Shown one piece after another: positions 22,615 through 35,007 of a DNA stretch of 64,000 nucleotides; the stretch's first letter is position 1, and every line of letters begins with the position of its first letter. The DNA is taken from assembly GCF_963924675.1 (NCBI RefSeq), contig NC_089223.1:4662881-4726880 (forward strand), written 5' to 3'. The position numbers and the translations under genes are program-made. The DNA is from Phocoena phocoena (taxonomy: Eukaryota > Chordata > Mammalia > Artiodactyla > Phocoenidae). The notes below the pieces were generated by a model. The model did no database searches. It worked only from the letters and a program-made list of their open reading frames with translations, and had not been told where the DNA came from.

Positions 22615-25230
22615 TTTAGGGATAACTGGACTCTAGCTCTGTACTGACACTAATTCCAGGAGACCCAAAATGTCCAAGTGGCCCACCAGTCAGAGTATGG
22701 GCTTATGGAGGTCAGGTAATTGATGGATTATCTAAGATCAGATCTACCTCACAATGGGTTCAGTGGGCCCATGAATCCATCTTGTGGTTATTTTTGCAGT
22801 TCCAGAATGCATAATTTGAATATACATACATAGACACTGGCAGAATCCCCACACTGGTTCCCTGAGATGTGGAATAAAAACTATTATGGTAGGATAGGAC
22901 AAGTGGAAGCCTTTAGAACTGCACTACCTAGGAAAATAGTAAACCAAAATCAATACTACATCCCCTGAGGGATTGCAGAGATTAGGGCCACCACCAAGGA
23001 CTTGACTAATGAAATGGTGGTGATTCCCACCACATCCTTCTTCAACTGTCCAATCTGGCCTGTACAGAAGACAGTGGATCTTGGAGAATAACAGTGAATT
23101 ACAGAAAATTTAACCAGGTGATGATTCTAATTGCAGGTACTGTACTAAATGTGGCTTCATTGTTTCAGAAATTTAACACATCCTCTGGTACCTGGTATGC
23201 AGCTTTTGATCTGGCAAATACCTTTTCCTCTACACCTGCCCATAAGATTCACCAGAAATTCACCTGCATTGTTCTACCTCTGGGGTATATCAACTCTCCA
23301 TGTCTATGTCATAGTTTAGTTCTCAGGGATCTTGATCACCTTTCCCTTCCACAAGACATCACATCGGTCTATTATATCAATGACATTATACTGATTGGAC
23401 CTAGTATGCAAGGCGTAACAACTACTCTAGACCTATTGATAAGACATTTGTGTGTTAGAGGGTAGGAAATAAATCTAAATTTCATGAGTTTTCTACCTAG
23501 TGAAATTTTTGGAGGTCCAGTGGTGTGGTCCATATTAAGATATCCCTTCTAAGGTGACTTGGGCCATGTAATTGAGCAGATCCAATGTTGCTTGATGTGT
23601 CAATGGCAGATGGAGGTGCTGTTTGGAGTCTTTGGGAGGCCCCTATAGGTGAATCATAGTACAGGACTTTAAGATTTTAGTTCAAGTCCCTGCCATCATA
23701 TGCAAATAACTACTCTCCTTTTGGGAAACAACTCTTGACTTCTACTGGGTCTTAGTAGAGACTGAACACTTAACCATGGGCCACCAAGTTACCATGACCT
23801 GAGCTGTCCATCATGAACTGGATGTTATCTGACCCACCAAGCCATAAAGTTGGGTGAGTACAGGAGGACTCTATCATTAAATGGAAGCGGTATACACTTG
23901 ACTGGGCCCTAGCAGGCCCTGACGGCACAAGGAAGTTATATGAAGAAGTGGCTAAAATGCCCATTGTCCTCCTTCTGCTACTCTGGCTTCTCTCCCACGC
24001 AGCACCTATGACCTCACAGGGATCTTCCTATGATCAGCTGACACAGGAAGAGAAGACTTGGGTCTGATTTACAGATGGGGCTGCATGGTATGCAGGCACC
24101 ACCTGAAAGCAGACAGCTGCAGTACTACAGCTCCTTTCTGGGGCATCTTTGAAGGATAGTAGTAAAATGAAATCTTCCCAGTGGACAGAACTTTGAGCGA
24201 TGCACCTGGTTGTTCACTTTATTGGAAAGAAAAGTGGCCAGACATATGATTATATAGCAGCTCATGAACTGTGGTCAATGGTTTGGCTGGATGGTCAGAG
24301 ACTTGAAAGGATTATGATTAAAAAAATGGTGACAAAAAATGGGGGGAGTGATATGTGGATGGACCTCTCTGAATGGGCAAAAAAATGAAGACATTTGTGT
24401 CCCATGTAATGCTCACTAAAGGGTGACCTTAGCAGACGAGTATTTTAATAATCAAGTGGATAAGACAACCCATTCTGTGGACACCAGTCAGCCTCTTTCC
24501 TCTGCCATCTCTGTCATTGCCCAATGGGCTCTGAACAAAATGGTCATGGTGGCAGGAATGGAGGTGATGCATGGGCTCAGCCACATGGACTTATGATCAT
24601 CAAGGCTGACTTGTCTATGACCACAGCTGAGTGAATACCCAAACTGCCAACAGCAAAAACCAACACTGAGGCCCCACACGGCACCATTCCCTGGGGTGAT
24701 CAGCCAGCTATCTGGTGGCAGATTGATTACATTGGACCACCTCCATCATGGTAGGGACAGCATTTTCTTCTTAGTATTTAGAAGAGCCACTTACTCTGGA
24801 TAAGAATTTCCCTTCTCTACATGCAATGCATCTGCCCAAACTACCATCAGTGGACTTATCCACCACCATGGTTTTCACCAAATCACTGTTTCTGATCAAG
24901 GAACCCATCTCACAGCAAAAAAGTGCAGCAATGGGCTCATGCTAATGGAGTTCACTGGTATTACCACAGTTCCCACCATCCTTATGCAGTTGCCTTGACA
25001 GAATGGTAGCATGGCCTTTTGAGGACTCAGAAACAGCATCATATAAGTAACACTGTCTTCCTGAGCTAGGGAAAGCTTCTCCAAAAAGCTGTTTCTGCTG
25101 TGTATGAGCTTCCAATATATGGTGTTGTTTCTCTCAGAACCACAATTTACGGGTCCAGGAGTCAAGGGAGTGGTACCACACACCACTATCCCTAATAAAC
25201 CCTTAGTCAAATTTTTGCTTCCAGTTTCCA
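22615..25230 (+). pseudogene. ERV-L pol relic (protease, RT, RNase H, integrase)
   Basis: Pol supplies the protease, reverse transcriptase, RNase H and integrase of the retrovirus. The reverse-transcriptase core is open at 23,094-23,465; its active-site block reads Y-I-N-D at 23,373-23,384, so the first catalytic Asp is Asn. A T-D-G RNase H motif is at 24,071-24,079. Integrase codons remain for the two Asp (24,725-24,727 and 24,894-24,896) and the Glu (25,001-25,003), but the spacing shows they are in three different frames. Protease traces are weak (about 22,615-22,820). The gene is dead through substitutions, stops and frameshifts. Confidence 0.85.
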
Positions 25231-25782
25231 TGACTTTGCACTCTGCAGGCCTAGAGGTCTTAGTTTCAGAAGGAGAAAGGCTTCCACCAGGAGAGACAAG
25301 AAAGATTCTATTGAACTGGAAGTAAAAACTGCCATCATGCCCCTTTAGGCTCCTCGTATCTCTGAATCAACAGGCAAAAGAGGGAGTCACGGTGTTGGCT
25401 GGGGTGACTGACCCTGATAGTGAAGGTGACTACGACTCCCCAGTGGCGAAAAGAAAGAATATGACTGGAATACAGGAGACCCCTTAGGGCATATCTTGGT
25501 ATCCATACTCTGTTATTGAGGCCAATGGAAAACCACAACAACCCAACCCAGGCAGGACCATTAATGGACTAGACTTTGCAGGAATGAAGTTTTGGGTCAC
25601 CCCATGAGGTAAAAGAACCACCACCAGCTGATGGGCTCACTGAAGGCAAAGGGGATACAGAATGGATAATGGAACATGGAAGTTATAAATACCAGCTACA
25701 GTCATGTGACCAGTCGGAGAAACAAGAATTGTAATTGTCATGAGTATTCCCTCCTTATTTTACTATGAACATGTTTATGTGT

Positions 25783-25828
25783 TTATCTATCTATCCATCT
25801 ATCTATCTACCTATCTATCATCTACCTT
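25783..25828. repeat. (TATC)n imperfect microsatellite
   Basis: About 11 imperfect tetranucleotide units near the 3' end of the ERV-L internal region. Confidence 0.95.
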
Positions 25829-26061
25829 TGCTTTCTTTCATCTCTTTTACATCATCCCACAGTATAAAATGTATTGATTTTATATCATAGTATTTAAGTT
25901 ACAGGATATCAAGGAAAAGAGCAAAAGTCACGCAATGATTGCTACATGTCTTCTAGGGAAGAAGTTAGTGTGTGTTTTGGCTGAATGCAAGATAGTTGTC
26001 ACATTAGGTGTAATTATAACCTTATTTTTGTCTTTATTTGTAGATTGAATATGGTTTGAGA

Positions 26062-26243
26062 TGCATATTGGCTGCCGAGTTGACAAGGGGTAAACTTTAA
26101 GTGGCTAATTTTATGCATGAGCTTGTCTCGCTATATGATGTCCAGATTAAATATTATTTCCAGGTGTGTCTGTCAAGGTGTCTTCCAGATGAGATTAACA
26201 TTGAATCAGTGGACTCAGTGAAGTTGATGCTATTACAGATGAG
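26062..26243 (+). mobile_element. ERV-L 3' LTR remnant (MLT2-like), 5' part only
   Basis: It contains 'gtggctaattttatgcatga', 'aggtgtgtctgtcaagg' and 'gagattaacattgaatcagt', which are MLT2 LTR blocks. It breaks off where an antisense L1 begins, and no downstream half of the LTR is evident. Confidence 0.8.
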
Positions 26244-26249
26244 ACTGTT

Positions 26250-26645
26250 TCCTTAATTCACCTTTCTGAAAGTTTATTGTTCGTCTATAGATTTCATAGT
26301 GTATAGTGCAACTGATTTTTATATATTGATTCTGTAATTTGCAACATTACCAAATTCATTTCTTCTACAGTTTTTTCTGTGTATATTATTCTATATATAA
26401 TACCATGTATCTGCAAATAGAAACAATTTTACTTCTTCCTTTCTGACTTGGATGCCTTTAACTGTTTTCCTCTTTGTTGCCTAATTGCTCTGGCTAGAAC
26501 TTCCAGTACTGTGTTGAATGAAAGTGGCAAGAATGGGCATCCTTGTCTTGTTCCTGATGCCATAGCGTTCAGTTTTTCATCATTGATATTAACTGTGGAC
26601 TTGTCATATATGGCCTTTATTATGTTGAGGTAGGTTCCTTATGCA
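26250..26645 (-). mobile_element. L1 fragment, reverse strand (ORF2 RT region)
   Basis: The reverse complement encodes an RT segment (Q-G-C-P-F-L...) and carries the 'cctcaacataataaagg' block of ORF2. It is internal to L1 with no 3' UTR, so it is a truncated or rearranged piece next to or inside the ERV-L 3' LTR. Confidence 0.8.
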
Positions 26646-26649
26646 TCCT

Positions 26650-27125
26650 TATACAACTTTTAAGTATATATTTCCCACAGAGCATTCCATTTTCTGACGA
26701 AGACCCTTGTGTCTAGGTTTAGTGTTTCCATGACACCCTCTGTTTATATGTTTGTTTTCTGTCTTTATTTCCAAACCATAACTTACATGAGTCAAGTTCT
26801 ATCTATTACTGTATCCTTGGTAGTCTCCCCCTCTCTTTATCATTGCATTATTTAATGCATCATTGAATAGATAAATTGTAGATAAAATCACGTGATTAAG
26901 ATCGACAGAGAGTGAATTAAGTGAGAAGCCCATTGAGATGCCAGTGGGATCTCAAGACTTCAGAGCTTGAAAGGAATGTAAAGCCAGTGAAAGAGAAGGG
27001 GGAGAAATAGAGAAAACAGCAGAGCCGGGGAGGTGGGAGGGAATACTACAAACATCTGCTCTTTCTTGTTTCAGCTCCATCACCTCATCTACCGTGTGAA
27101 GGTGAGGCACGGATATGGGTAAGTT
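26650..27125. other. Unassigned sequence
   Basis: The part at about 26,900-27,060 is purine-rich and may be an old repeat that I cannot name. No coding signal. Confidence 0.45.
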
Positions 27126-27129
27126 TCCA

Positions 27130-27310
27130 GCACAACTCTAACCCCTTTCTATACGTGAGCACGTTTAACCCTTGTTATGGCACCGTGGGATAGGTCCTAT
27201 TTACACCTCCACCAGGGCAGAGAGAGACTCAGTAACTGTCCTGAGGAAACACGTTCCGTAAGTGGATTTAAACACGGAAACCCACTCTCTTATTCCTCTG
27301 CATACTGCTT
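27130..27310 (-). repeat. MIR SINE fossil, reverse strand
   Basis: The plus strand shows the reversed MIR order: 'gcacgtttaacccttgttat', 'gggataggtcctatttaca', 'agagagactcagtaactg', 'agtggatttaaacacgg'. Confidence 0.7.
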
Positions 27311-27314
27311 CTTC

Positions 27315-28670
27315 TCTGACTGCATACAAAATGGTACTTCCCAAGTTGTGCTGTTTTCATATTTTGGTCCTCAGCTGTGTGTATGCACACACACATCCAC
27401 CCCCCTCCCACCTTACACACAAAGTTAAATGGCAGCAGCTATATACACAGCTTCAGCATTACTAGTTTTCATTGCATAAATCAAGTTTAACACAGGCTTT
27501 TATTTTTGAATAATGTAAATGAAGACTGTAAAAGATAGTAAGGTACTGTAGTGTCCTAATATAAAGGCTAAAGTTATAGTTGCATATAATTTATAACTGG
27601 GTAGATTACTGCAGCTTTTACCACACTGAATTTTATTATTGGTAATATTTACATCCCCAATACGTGATTTTTTAAGTTTTCCCTCATTTAATCTAAACAT
27701 AATTAATGACCTAGATGCCCTGTAAATTCTGGAAAAAGTGGAAGAAATTAGGATAATAGTAGAATTTTTAAAATAATTTTCTGACCTTCATTTAGAAAGT
27801 TAAATTGGTAAATACCCAGGCATTGTTGTTCTTAAAAAATGAGAACCAAGTAAATAAATACATTATATAAAAAATTAGACAATACATGTTCTCTGTGTTT
27901 TCTGTGAAAAAACTGTATATGTTGTTGTTATTATACAAGTAAAATATTTTGTGATTAATGTCAAGTTTTCTGTATTTCTACAGCAGAATGAATTTTCATG
28001 GATTAGAACTAGTATTCTTTTGCTAACAAGAATGAAATCATATTTCCTAAGTTCCAGTGTTATTTGTTGTTCTAAGTGGCTTAATCATAAGCCAAAACAA
28101 CTTCTTTTGTTTTGCCACGCTCATGTTATTTTTCAAGTATATTTCCTACTTTGAAAATTATTCAATCCCCATGGATCCTATTCAACATTACAATATTCTA
28201 TTTTTTATGGTAGATTTATTTCAAATAATGCAGTGGCAAAAACAGTGAAATAGTCTCATGGCTGTGGGAAGGGATTGCCCAAGTCTTAAAATTACTAGAT
28301 CAGTAAATATTATTTTTAAACTAAAAAAATAATAGATACATAAGCCATCTGGTAACATCCCAAGTCAGTTCTTGGGATATTTTGACTTTCTGATAGCCAA
28401 TAAGAATTTTATTTTCATATGGTGAGGCATTAAGAGATTTAAGGATGAGTCCCCATTTATCTGTAACTTGTTGCCAGACGCACAATTAACCATCAAGAGG
28501 TTATCAGTGGTTGCCAATATATGAGTTATTATAAAGACAAAAGAAATAAGATAAATTTACCACTCAACATTCTGAAGTTATTAATATGGAGAGGCTATAA
28601 AGAACCATGGTATATGGAAGCATAACACATACTGAAATATTTTAAAATCAAGAAAGTACACTTTTCAAAT
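27315..28670. other. AT-rich unique sequence
   Basis: No recognisable feature. Confidence 0.5.
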
Positions 28671-28686
28671 ATAAATTGTGATATAG

Positions 28687-28770
28687 AGTAGGTTCTTATT
28701 AGTTGTCTATTTTATAGTGTATATATGTCACACTATTACGTATAAAATAGACAGCTAATAAGAACCTACT
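28687..28770. repeat. Near-perfect inverted repeat (30-bp arms, 24-base loop)
   Basis: The arms 28,687-28,716 and 28,741-28,770 match at 29 of 30 positions. Both arms are the same piece of L1 3' UTR in opposite orientations, created by 5' inversion of the L1 described next. Confidence 0.95.
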
Positions 28771-28933
28771 GTATAGCACAGGGAACTCTACTCAATACTC
28801 TGTAATGATCTATATGGGAAAAGTATCTAAAAAAGAGTGGATATATGTATATGTAAAACTGATTAAGTTTGCTGTATAGCAGAAACTAACACAGCATTTT
28901 AAATCAACTATGCTCCAATAAAAATTAATTTTA
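28689..28933 (+). mobile_element. Short L1 3' end with inverted 5' segment
   Basis: 28,689-28,730 is L1 3' UTR in antisense, and from about 28,731 the 3' UTR runs in sense to 'ccaataaaaatt'. A perfect 16-bp target duplication, aaattgtgatatagag, lies at 28,673-28,688 and, beyond the nested SINE, at 29,160-29,175. This is the hallmark of twin priming. Confidence 0.93.
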
Positions 28934-29150
28934 GGGCTTCCCTGGTGGCGCAGTGGTTGAGAGTCCGCCTGCCGATGCAGGGGACACGGGTTCGTGCCCC
29001 GGTCTGGGAGGATCCCACATGCCGCGGAGCGGCTGGGCCCGTGAGCCATGGCCGCTGAGCCTGCGCGTCCGGAGCCTGTCCTCCGCAACGGGAGAGGCCA
29101 CAACAGTGAGAGGCCCGCGTAACGCATAAAAAAAAAAAAAAAAAAAAAAA
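28934..29150 (+). mobile_element. CHR-type SINE nested in the L1 tail
   Basis: A full short-class copy with about 22 A at the end. Its own duplication, aaaattaatttta, is at 28,921-28,933 and 29,147-29,159. It inserted into the L1 tail after the L1 had landed. Confidence 0.97.
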
Positions 29151-29469
29151 TTAATTTTAAAATTGTGATATAGAGACAAGTACAATAAAAATGTGTAAGA
29201 ACACACTCACCTTTTGAATGCTTAGATTTCTATGAAAAATATAAGAACTGAAACATTTTATATGGTTGGGTAAATTTTGTATTGTTTTTATGTATATATC
29301 TCCATGTGTTAACTTTGCAAAGCCTGGAATACAATCTTTCACCATATTCCAGTTATTTTGAAAAATAAATAAAAGTGTAGTAGAAATAGTACAGGCTCAA
29401 AAGACAGGCAAAGTTGGGATTGACCCCCTGCCTTGTAATTAGTCAAACACTGGTCTGCAGCACAAGGGG

Positions 29470-29830
29470 TAACTGCATTGTGGTATATTCTTACAGTGGA
29501 ATAGTATATAACGATAAAAATGAACAAACCACAGCTTCAAGCAACCTGTTATAAAGGACTTAAAGCGTTGAACACAAAATATTTAAATTATTTCATTTAT
29601 GTATCATTAGAGCAGGTAAATTAAACTGATTTTCACAAGTCGCCTTCATGGCTAAATTTTGAAGTTGCAAGTGACTGGGCAGTGGGTGGCAGGAGAGGGA
29701 GAAACTTCAGAGGGCTTGGTAACATTCAGTTTAGTGATATGGTATATATCAAATCTTATACTTGCAATTTGTTTAATTTCTTATGTGAACTATACTATCA
29801 TAAAGCATTACTTATAAAACATATTATAGA
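29470..29830 (+). mobile_element. Old L1 3' end (L1M-like)
   Basis: Diverged L1 landmarks are 'acagtggaatagtatataac', 'gcaagtgactgggcagtggg' and an ending at 'gaactatactatcataaa'. No target duplication is visible. Confidence 0.6.
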
Positions 29831-29839
29831 AATGTTATA

Positions 29840-30875
29840 AGTAGTGTATTGTTAACATTCTGAAACTTAAACTCTGATCACCTGGATTTATATAATGACC
29901 ATGAATGAGATAACAATTTTGCCAACTAGTCTTCACTGTGATTTTTACAAAACTAAACATTTTACAAAACTAAAATATTTAGTACAAAATAAAGCAAATA
30001 CAGGTGGTCTATGTGGTGATGGTGATCAAATAATCAAAGAACAGTAGTGCCAGGACAGGGCTGAAGCACAGCTGAAGGAGTTAGGAACATAACCTTAAGA
30101 TGCATGAGTTATTTTCCAACAGCATCTTTTAATACTTTAGAGTATTTAAGTTGACCTAATTTTGGTAAAGAGAGTGCTATTGGAGAAACCATGGTTGTTT
30201 GATTAAGGATGGCTCTGTAGGAAAGTCATCTTTTTACATTTTTTAAAATCTAGAGATGGTTTATAATTCATGCACTATTCTCCTGATAGGGACAGAAAGA
30301 TCTTATTTGATGTTCCAGTTCTGTAGAAACAATGGCATAATCACTGTGATGTTTGCTCATATTACACAGGAATAAACAATGAGTTATTAAATGCAATTTT
30401 CATCTGTGTTCCAGGAGACAGACACCATTACCCCAAAGACAATGAAATAGATAGAAAAAATGCTGGGCTCTGATCTCTTTTAACATGAATGACTTTAGGA
30501 TATTCCTTTTTTTAAAATATTTAATATGGAGGATGAATTGCTTAAACTTGGGCTTGATTCACACATTCCTCTAGGATAGTAATTAGCATTGCAGTATTTT
30601 AAATTAAACAGGCTTAGTTACTCAAGAAGCTATTAAAATGCAAGAATTTTTCTCTTCTATTAAGCTTACATAAAGGGGTTTGATTTTGTAGAGAAATTAA
30701 CCTAAAAGAAAAAATAAATAGAAGGGGGAACATTAAAAAAAATTGACCTTTGATTGACAGAAGCTTCTAACATCCTACAAAAAGTAGCCAATAATTACAT
30801 ACATTTAAACCACTAGTTAACAATAGATGTATCTCTTTTGGCAAAGCCTTCTTTGAAATGCCACTGCTTTAACAG
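29840..30875. other. AT-rich unique sequence
   Basis: No recognisable feature. Confidence 0.5.
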
Positions 30876-30879
30876 TAAT

Positions 30880-31265
30880 CAGAACTGACAGCCTGATCCA
30901 CCTTTTATGATAATGCGGAATGCAGCCTTGTTAATCTGACCCGCTGATATAAATGAAAAATGTACTCATGCCCCAGTGTAATTGTCGGCAGCAGAATTTT
31001 AGCAGGCTTTGATTTGCACTTCCCTGTAATATCTCCTCTTAAGTCTGATGGAAACATTAACCAAAGCTGGCACTGTTCATCGCAAGCTTGGATCTGGGGT
31101 AGGAGCAAACCAAAGCTCGTGGAGTGAACCAGAACATGACCTTAATTGTCAAGGAAATGCAGCAGTTCTTTGGAAAGGTAAAAGCACAAAATGATACAAT
31201 AATTGTTTCGTTAAGAACCTGCATAATGCAAAAGGCTACCATTATAAAGTATGCCACATAAATAA
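30880..31265. other. Repeat-free, mixed-composition stretch; candidate conserved non-coding element
   Basis: This is one of the few stretches with no repeat signature and balanced composition. It holds several TAAT-type homeodomain cores and 'caaaggc/caaag' elements. I infer possible regulatory function only from composition; conservation cannot be judged here. Confidence 0.25.
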
Positions 31266-31269
31266 GCAC

Positions 31270-32080
31270 TCTTTGGATTCATATTTCAAGGTTATATGAG
31301 CTCTAACTGTCCTTTAAATTACCAGTAGACAAGAGAAAATAATACATCTTAATATATAATTAATAATATTTAAAAGCATTAACTCACAGACTTGAAGGTA
31401 ATAGGTGGCATAAAAATAAAAATAATAAAACTGCTATACACAGAAAATAAGGATTATTATTTTTATTCCTCCATTATTCTGTGCATGATAAAAATTTCCA
31501 TATCATTTAGTTTTTTGTGTTTTTTCCTATGTACATAAGTAATCTTTCAACAACATATTTCTGACCATTTTCTACGAATCAGGTGTAGTAGTAACAAACT
31601 ATAAAGATGAAAAGTAGCATGCTATTTTTGTGTTTGGTTTTTGATGTGAAACTTTACACAAATTTTTGGTATTTTTTGTTTATTTTTGTTTTTGTTTTAA
31701 GAAATTGAACCTATTGCACCTTTCGACTATTTTACTATCTTTTTACTAGTACAGAACATAAGCATCAGTGGTGAGATTCTGAACCATTTCTTGATGCTTT
31801 GTTCCTACTTGTAGGTTAATTTGCTTTTTATAGAGTTCAGCACACTGAGCTTAGGAGTTTAGCAGACAACACTATTTCAAAATAACAAGGTTGTATTATG
31901 CAATATATCTCAAAACTTTTTTTCCATTTTCTAATACACTTGTATGCCAATAAAATTATAAATCTGTCATAGCACTGTGGGGTGGCAATGCATTATTGCT
32001 AAAGATCATAGGCAAGTTAAATAGGATGTAGAGTCCTGAATAATAATATGCTTTTCATCCTAAGGAAGAAAAATGAAAGA
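31270..32080. other. AT-rich unique sequence
   Basis: A T-rich patch lies at 31,620-31,700. Nothing else is recognised. Confidence 0.5.
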
Positions 32081-32084
32081 GGAA

Positions 32085-32565
32085 CATGTGGGAAACAATT
32101 CACATACCGTACATTCACCCATTTAAAGTGTACAATTTAATGACTTTTAGTGTATTCACAGGGTTGTACAACAATCACTGCAATCTAATTTAGGAACATT
32201 TCCATCACCCCCAAAAGAAGCCACACATCCAGTTAACAGTCAGTCTTCATCTTTCCCCTTACCCCTCCTGCCCTCATCAACCACTAACACACTTTCTGTA
32301 TTTATAGATTTGCGAAGCTGGACATTTCATATAAATGCAACCATATAAACTCTTTGTGTCTTGCTTCTTTCATTAGTATAATGTTGTTAAGATTCATCTA
32401 TCTGTGTTATAGTATGTATTGGTACTTCATTCCTTTTTGATTACTGAATACTATTCCACTGCCTTATACCAGATTTGTTCATCTATTCATCAATTGATGG
32501 GGAATTATTTCTCTTGGGTATATACCTAGAAGTTGCATTGCTGGGCCATATGGTAACTCAGTGTT
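32085..32565 (-). mobile_element. Old L1 3' region, reverse strand (L1M-like)
   Basis: The plus strand shows the antisense of an old L1 3' UTR in order: 'cccatttaaagtgtacaatt', 'attcacagggttgtacaac', 'ggacatttcatataaatgc', 'ttcattcctttttgattac', 'gggtatatacctagaag'. About 90 bases of the usual sequence are missing near 32,502, between 'caattgatggg' and 'tttctcttggg'. Confidence 0.85.
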
Positions 32566-33079
32566 TAAGCTAATTAGATTTTGAGGAATTCTATATAGTA
32601 CAGTAAAAGACAGGAACACCAGAACAGTTTATGGATCTCCCCAGAAAGAAAGAACACATCTGTTTCACTGCCTTCTTTCTTGGCTATCATGTTATAGAAA
32701 ATACGCGTGACACTGAGAAGCAGGGGGCAATGCTGCCTGGAGATTGGGCTCAGAGTTAGGGGAACTCTCAAGCCAGATATTCAGTGCTCCTCTTGTGCTG
32801 GACTATTGTTCTTTTTTATCATCAAACCTTACGATTTAAGATTTCCAACCCCAGGCTGACATACCCGGGTTACATGCCGAAGATCTGACTTGAATTCTTC
32901 TGGAATAATGTCCCCACCAACTGGCTCCTAGTCCAGAGACCAGAATTCCAAAGTAAAACCAGAACATATGGTTGACATATGGGCTAACAGCAGGACAGAA
33001 TATTTAAAATCATAGTTTCCCCAAAATTTGGAGATATAATTCCTCCTGTGTTTCCAGCCTTCCCTCTGTCCAGCCCTGT

Positions 33080-33415
33080 CAGTGAAGCTGTGCTTGTCAT
33101 TTTACTCTCTTAACTTAGATTTACTTTAAGTTGTGTTGTTTGCTTGGAACATGGGTCCCTTTTATGAATACTTTTCAAGCCTTGTGCATTTTTCAAGAAC
33201 TGTATCAAATCTCACTCTTCCAAAAGCCTTTCTAAAATCTGTTATTTGTTACTTTCCTCTAGAGTCTGTTTATTCTGTTTCGATATTTCTCCCCCTGTGT
33301 GTTTTTGACTTATCTAGTGGAGCACAAGCATCTAGAAGACAGGCAAAAATAGTTTATGAGTTTGCATCTTTGGTGTGTCTAGGGTAATACTTTGCACACA
33401 CTCAGATGTTTAATA
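33080..33415 (+). repeat. L2 LINE 3' end
   Basis: The final 'tctagaagacaggc...gatgtttaataaacatg' pattern matches the L2 3' terminus, with upstream L2-like pyrimidine-rich sequence. The 84-codon open frame over it is incidental. Confidence 0.7.
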
Positions 33416-33419
33416 AACA

Positions 33420-34228
33420 TGCAGATTCTAAAGCCCTGTGTGATGCCAGGATTGCATTGCCTAGGACACAACAAATGTTGATATACAACTTACAGGAACC
33501 CTCTGTGGAGGTATCTCAGGAAGGCAGCAGACTGAAATGAGACATAAACTCCAATATCACCTTTCAAGTTAGAATAAGGGAAAAATATATTATCCTCAAG
33601 GACACGATACCCACAGAAATCTTGATGATATTCCAGGGGTAAAAGTACCGAATTATAATAAGCATTATCCCAACACTTCAGAATATCAGCACAAGATTCT
33701 CTTGCCTTGATGCAATCTGAGACACCTGAATAGAATTACAATTCGTCGAGTAACCATGGATTATTAGCAAAACAGAAAATCAGTTAAAAATTAAATGATG
33801 TAACCCAAATTTTATTTCAACCATAACTCAAAACATTCCAATTATTTCTTCAATCAATGAAATCTGTGGACAAATATCAATTAAAAGAAAATTAAAAGAA
33901 AACAGTTCTAAGCATATAAATTTTAATCTCTACCCTGCTGATGAATTTTGGTAGAAAAAATATATCATAGAAAGCTTCATTTTATCTTTTAGGTAATCAT
34001 ATAGGGAAATTTTAAATATATCAAATGCATTTTAAGTTAATATCAAATATCTGAGTAGTTAATTATATTAAATTGGGGATTTATAATAGATTTATTTTTC
34101 CGGAATGGTTGGAGAATCATGTTTTTCACCCCCTTTCTCTGTATGATATTATATTTCATTAGAATTCTTTAATCTTATAGTATTATGAATTGTATTCACT
34201 AAAATGTAACCTCTTAGAATAGTTTCAC
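33420..34228. other. AT-rich unique sequence
   Basis: No recognisable feature. Confidence 0.5.
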
Positions 34229-34243
34229 ACGAGTGTATTATAG

Positions 34244-34467
34244 AGCTTCCCTGGTGGCGCAGTGGTTGAGAGTCCGCCTGCCGATGCAGGGGACACGGGT
34301 TCGTGCCCCGGTCCGGGAAGATCCCACGTGCCGCGGAGCGGCTGGGCCCGTGAGCCATGGCCGCTGAGCCTGCGCGTCCGGAGCCTGTGCTCCGCAGCGG
34401 GAGAGGCCACAACAATGAGAGGCCCGCGTACCGCAAAAAAACCAAAAACCAAACAAACAAACAAAAA
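34244..34467 (+). mobile_element. CHR-type SINE
   Basis: Full short-class copy with tail 'aaaaaaaccaaaaaccaaac'. The perfect 13-bp target duplication gagtgtattatag is at 34,231-34,243 and 34,468-34,480. It is among the least diverged copies here. Confidence 0.98.
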
Positions 34468-34481
34468 GAGTGTATTATAGT

Positions 34482-35005
34482 CTAAACATTCCCTGCAACC
34501 ACTTCAACATTCAGTCTGTTCCCCTGGGATCTGGGGAAGGACAGTGCTGAGGATCAGGGCATAGAGATGAGAAGGAAGAAGGGCCTTCCCAGGGAGGAAC
34601 TATATTAATATAACACATGCAGCTCCTGGTTTCTTTCCGTTTTCTTACATCGGTCCTTTGGGAGAAGGTCAGACTTATGGAAGAGGTGAATTTGGGAGCA
34701 AACTGGACTTGTTCTCTTTAGTTCCTGTTTTTGTTTTTTTTTTGGAAGTTTATTCCCTACTCTCCACAATTTAGGCTTTGCAGGTTGGGCTCATGGCACA
34801 TGGCTCTATTTCAGGCATTAGTAAACAAGAGTCTTATGTTTCTTATGCTTGTTTTTGTAGAGGCTTAGATTAGGTTATGTAAATGAATTTTAAGTTGTCA
34901 ACAGCTTTAAATCAAACATTTGTGATTTTTCTGTTGGGACTGGTCACCGCAGCTTATGAAGGACGTCCACAGGCAACTTTTAAAAGAGATGTAAAGACTT
35001 ACCTG
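34482..35005. other. Unique sequence
   Basis: No recognisable feature. Confidence 0.5.
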
Positions 35006-35007
35006 TA

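Larger units (their letters stand above)
20719..26060 (+). mobile_element. ERV-L endogenous retrovirus, internal region, decayed
   Basis: About 5.3 kb lies between two LTR remnants in gag-protease-reverse transcriptase-RNase H-integrase order. I see no envelope gene, as expected for ERV-L. A (TATC)n tract lies at 25,783-25,828 near the 3' end. Frames are broken many times, and no open stretch exceeds 125 codons. It is a relic with no expected product. Confidence 0.85.

Noticed and set aside
23094..23465. Open RT frame as a possible domesticated retroviral gene
   Set aside because: Only 123 codons, altered active site, and surrounded by frameshifted pol; no sign of selection can be seen.
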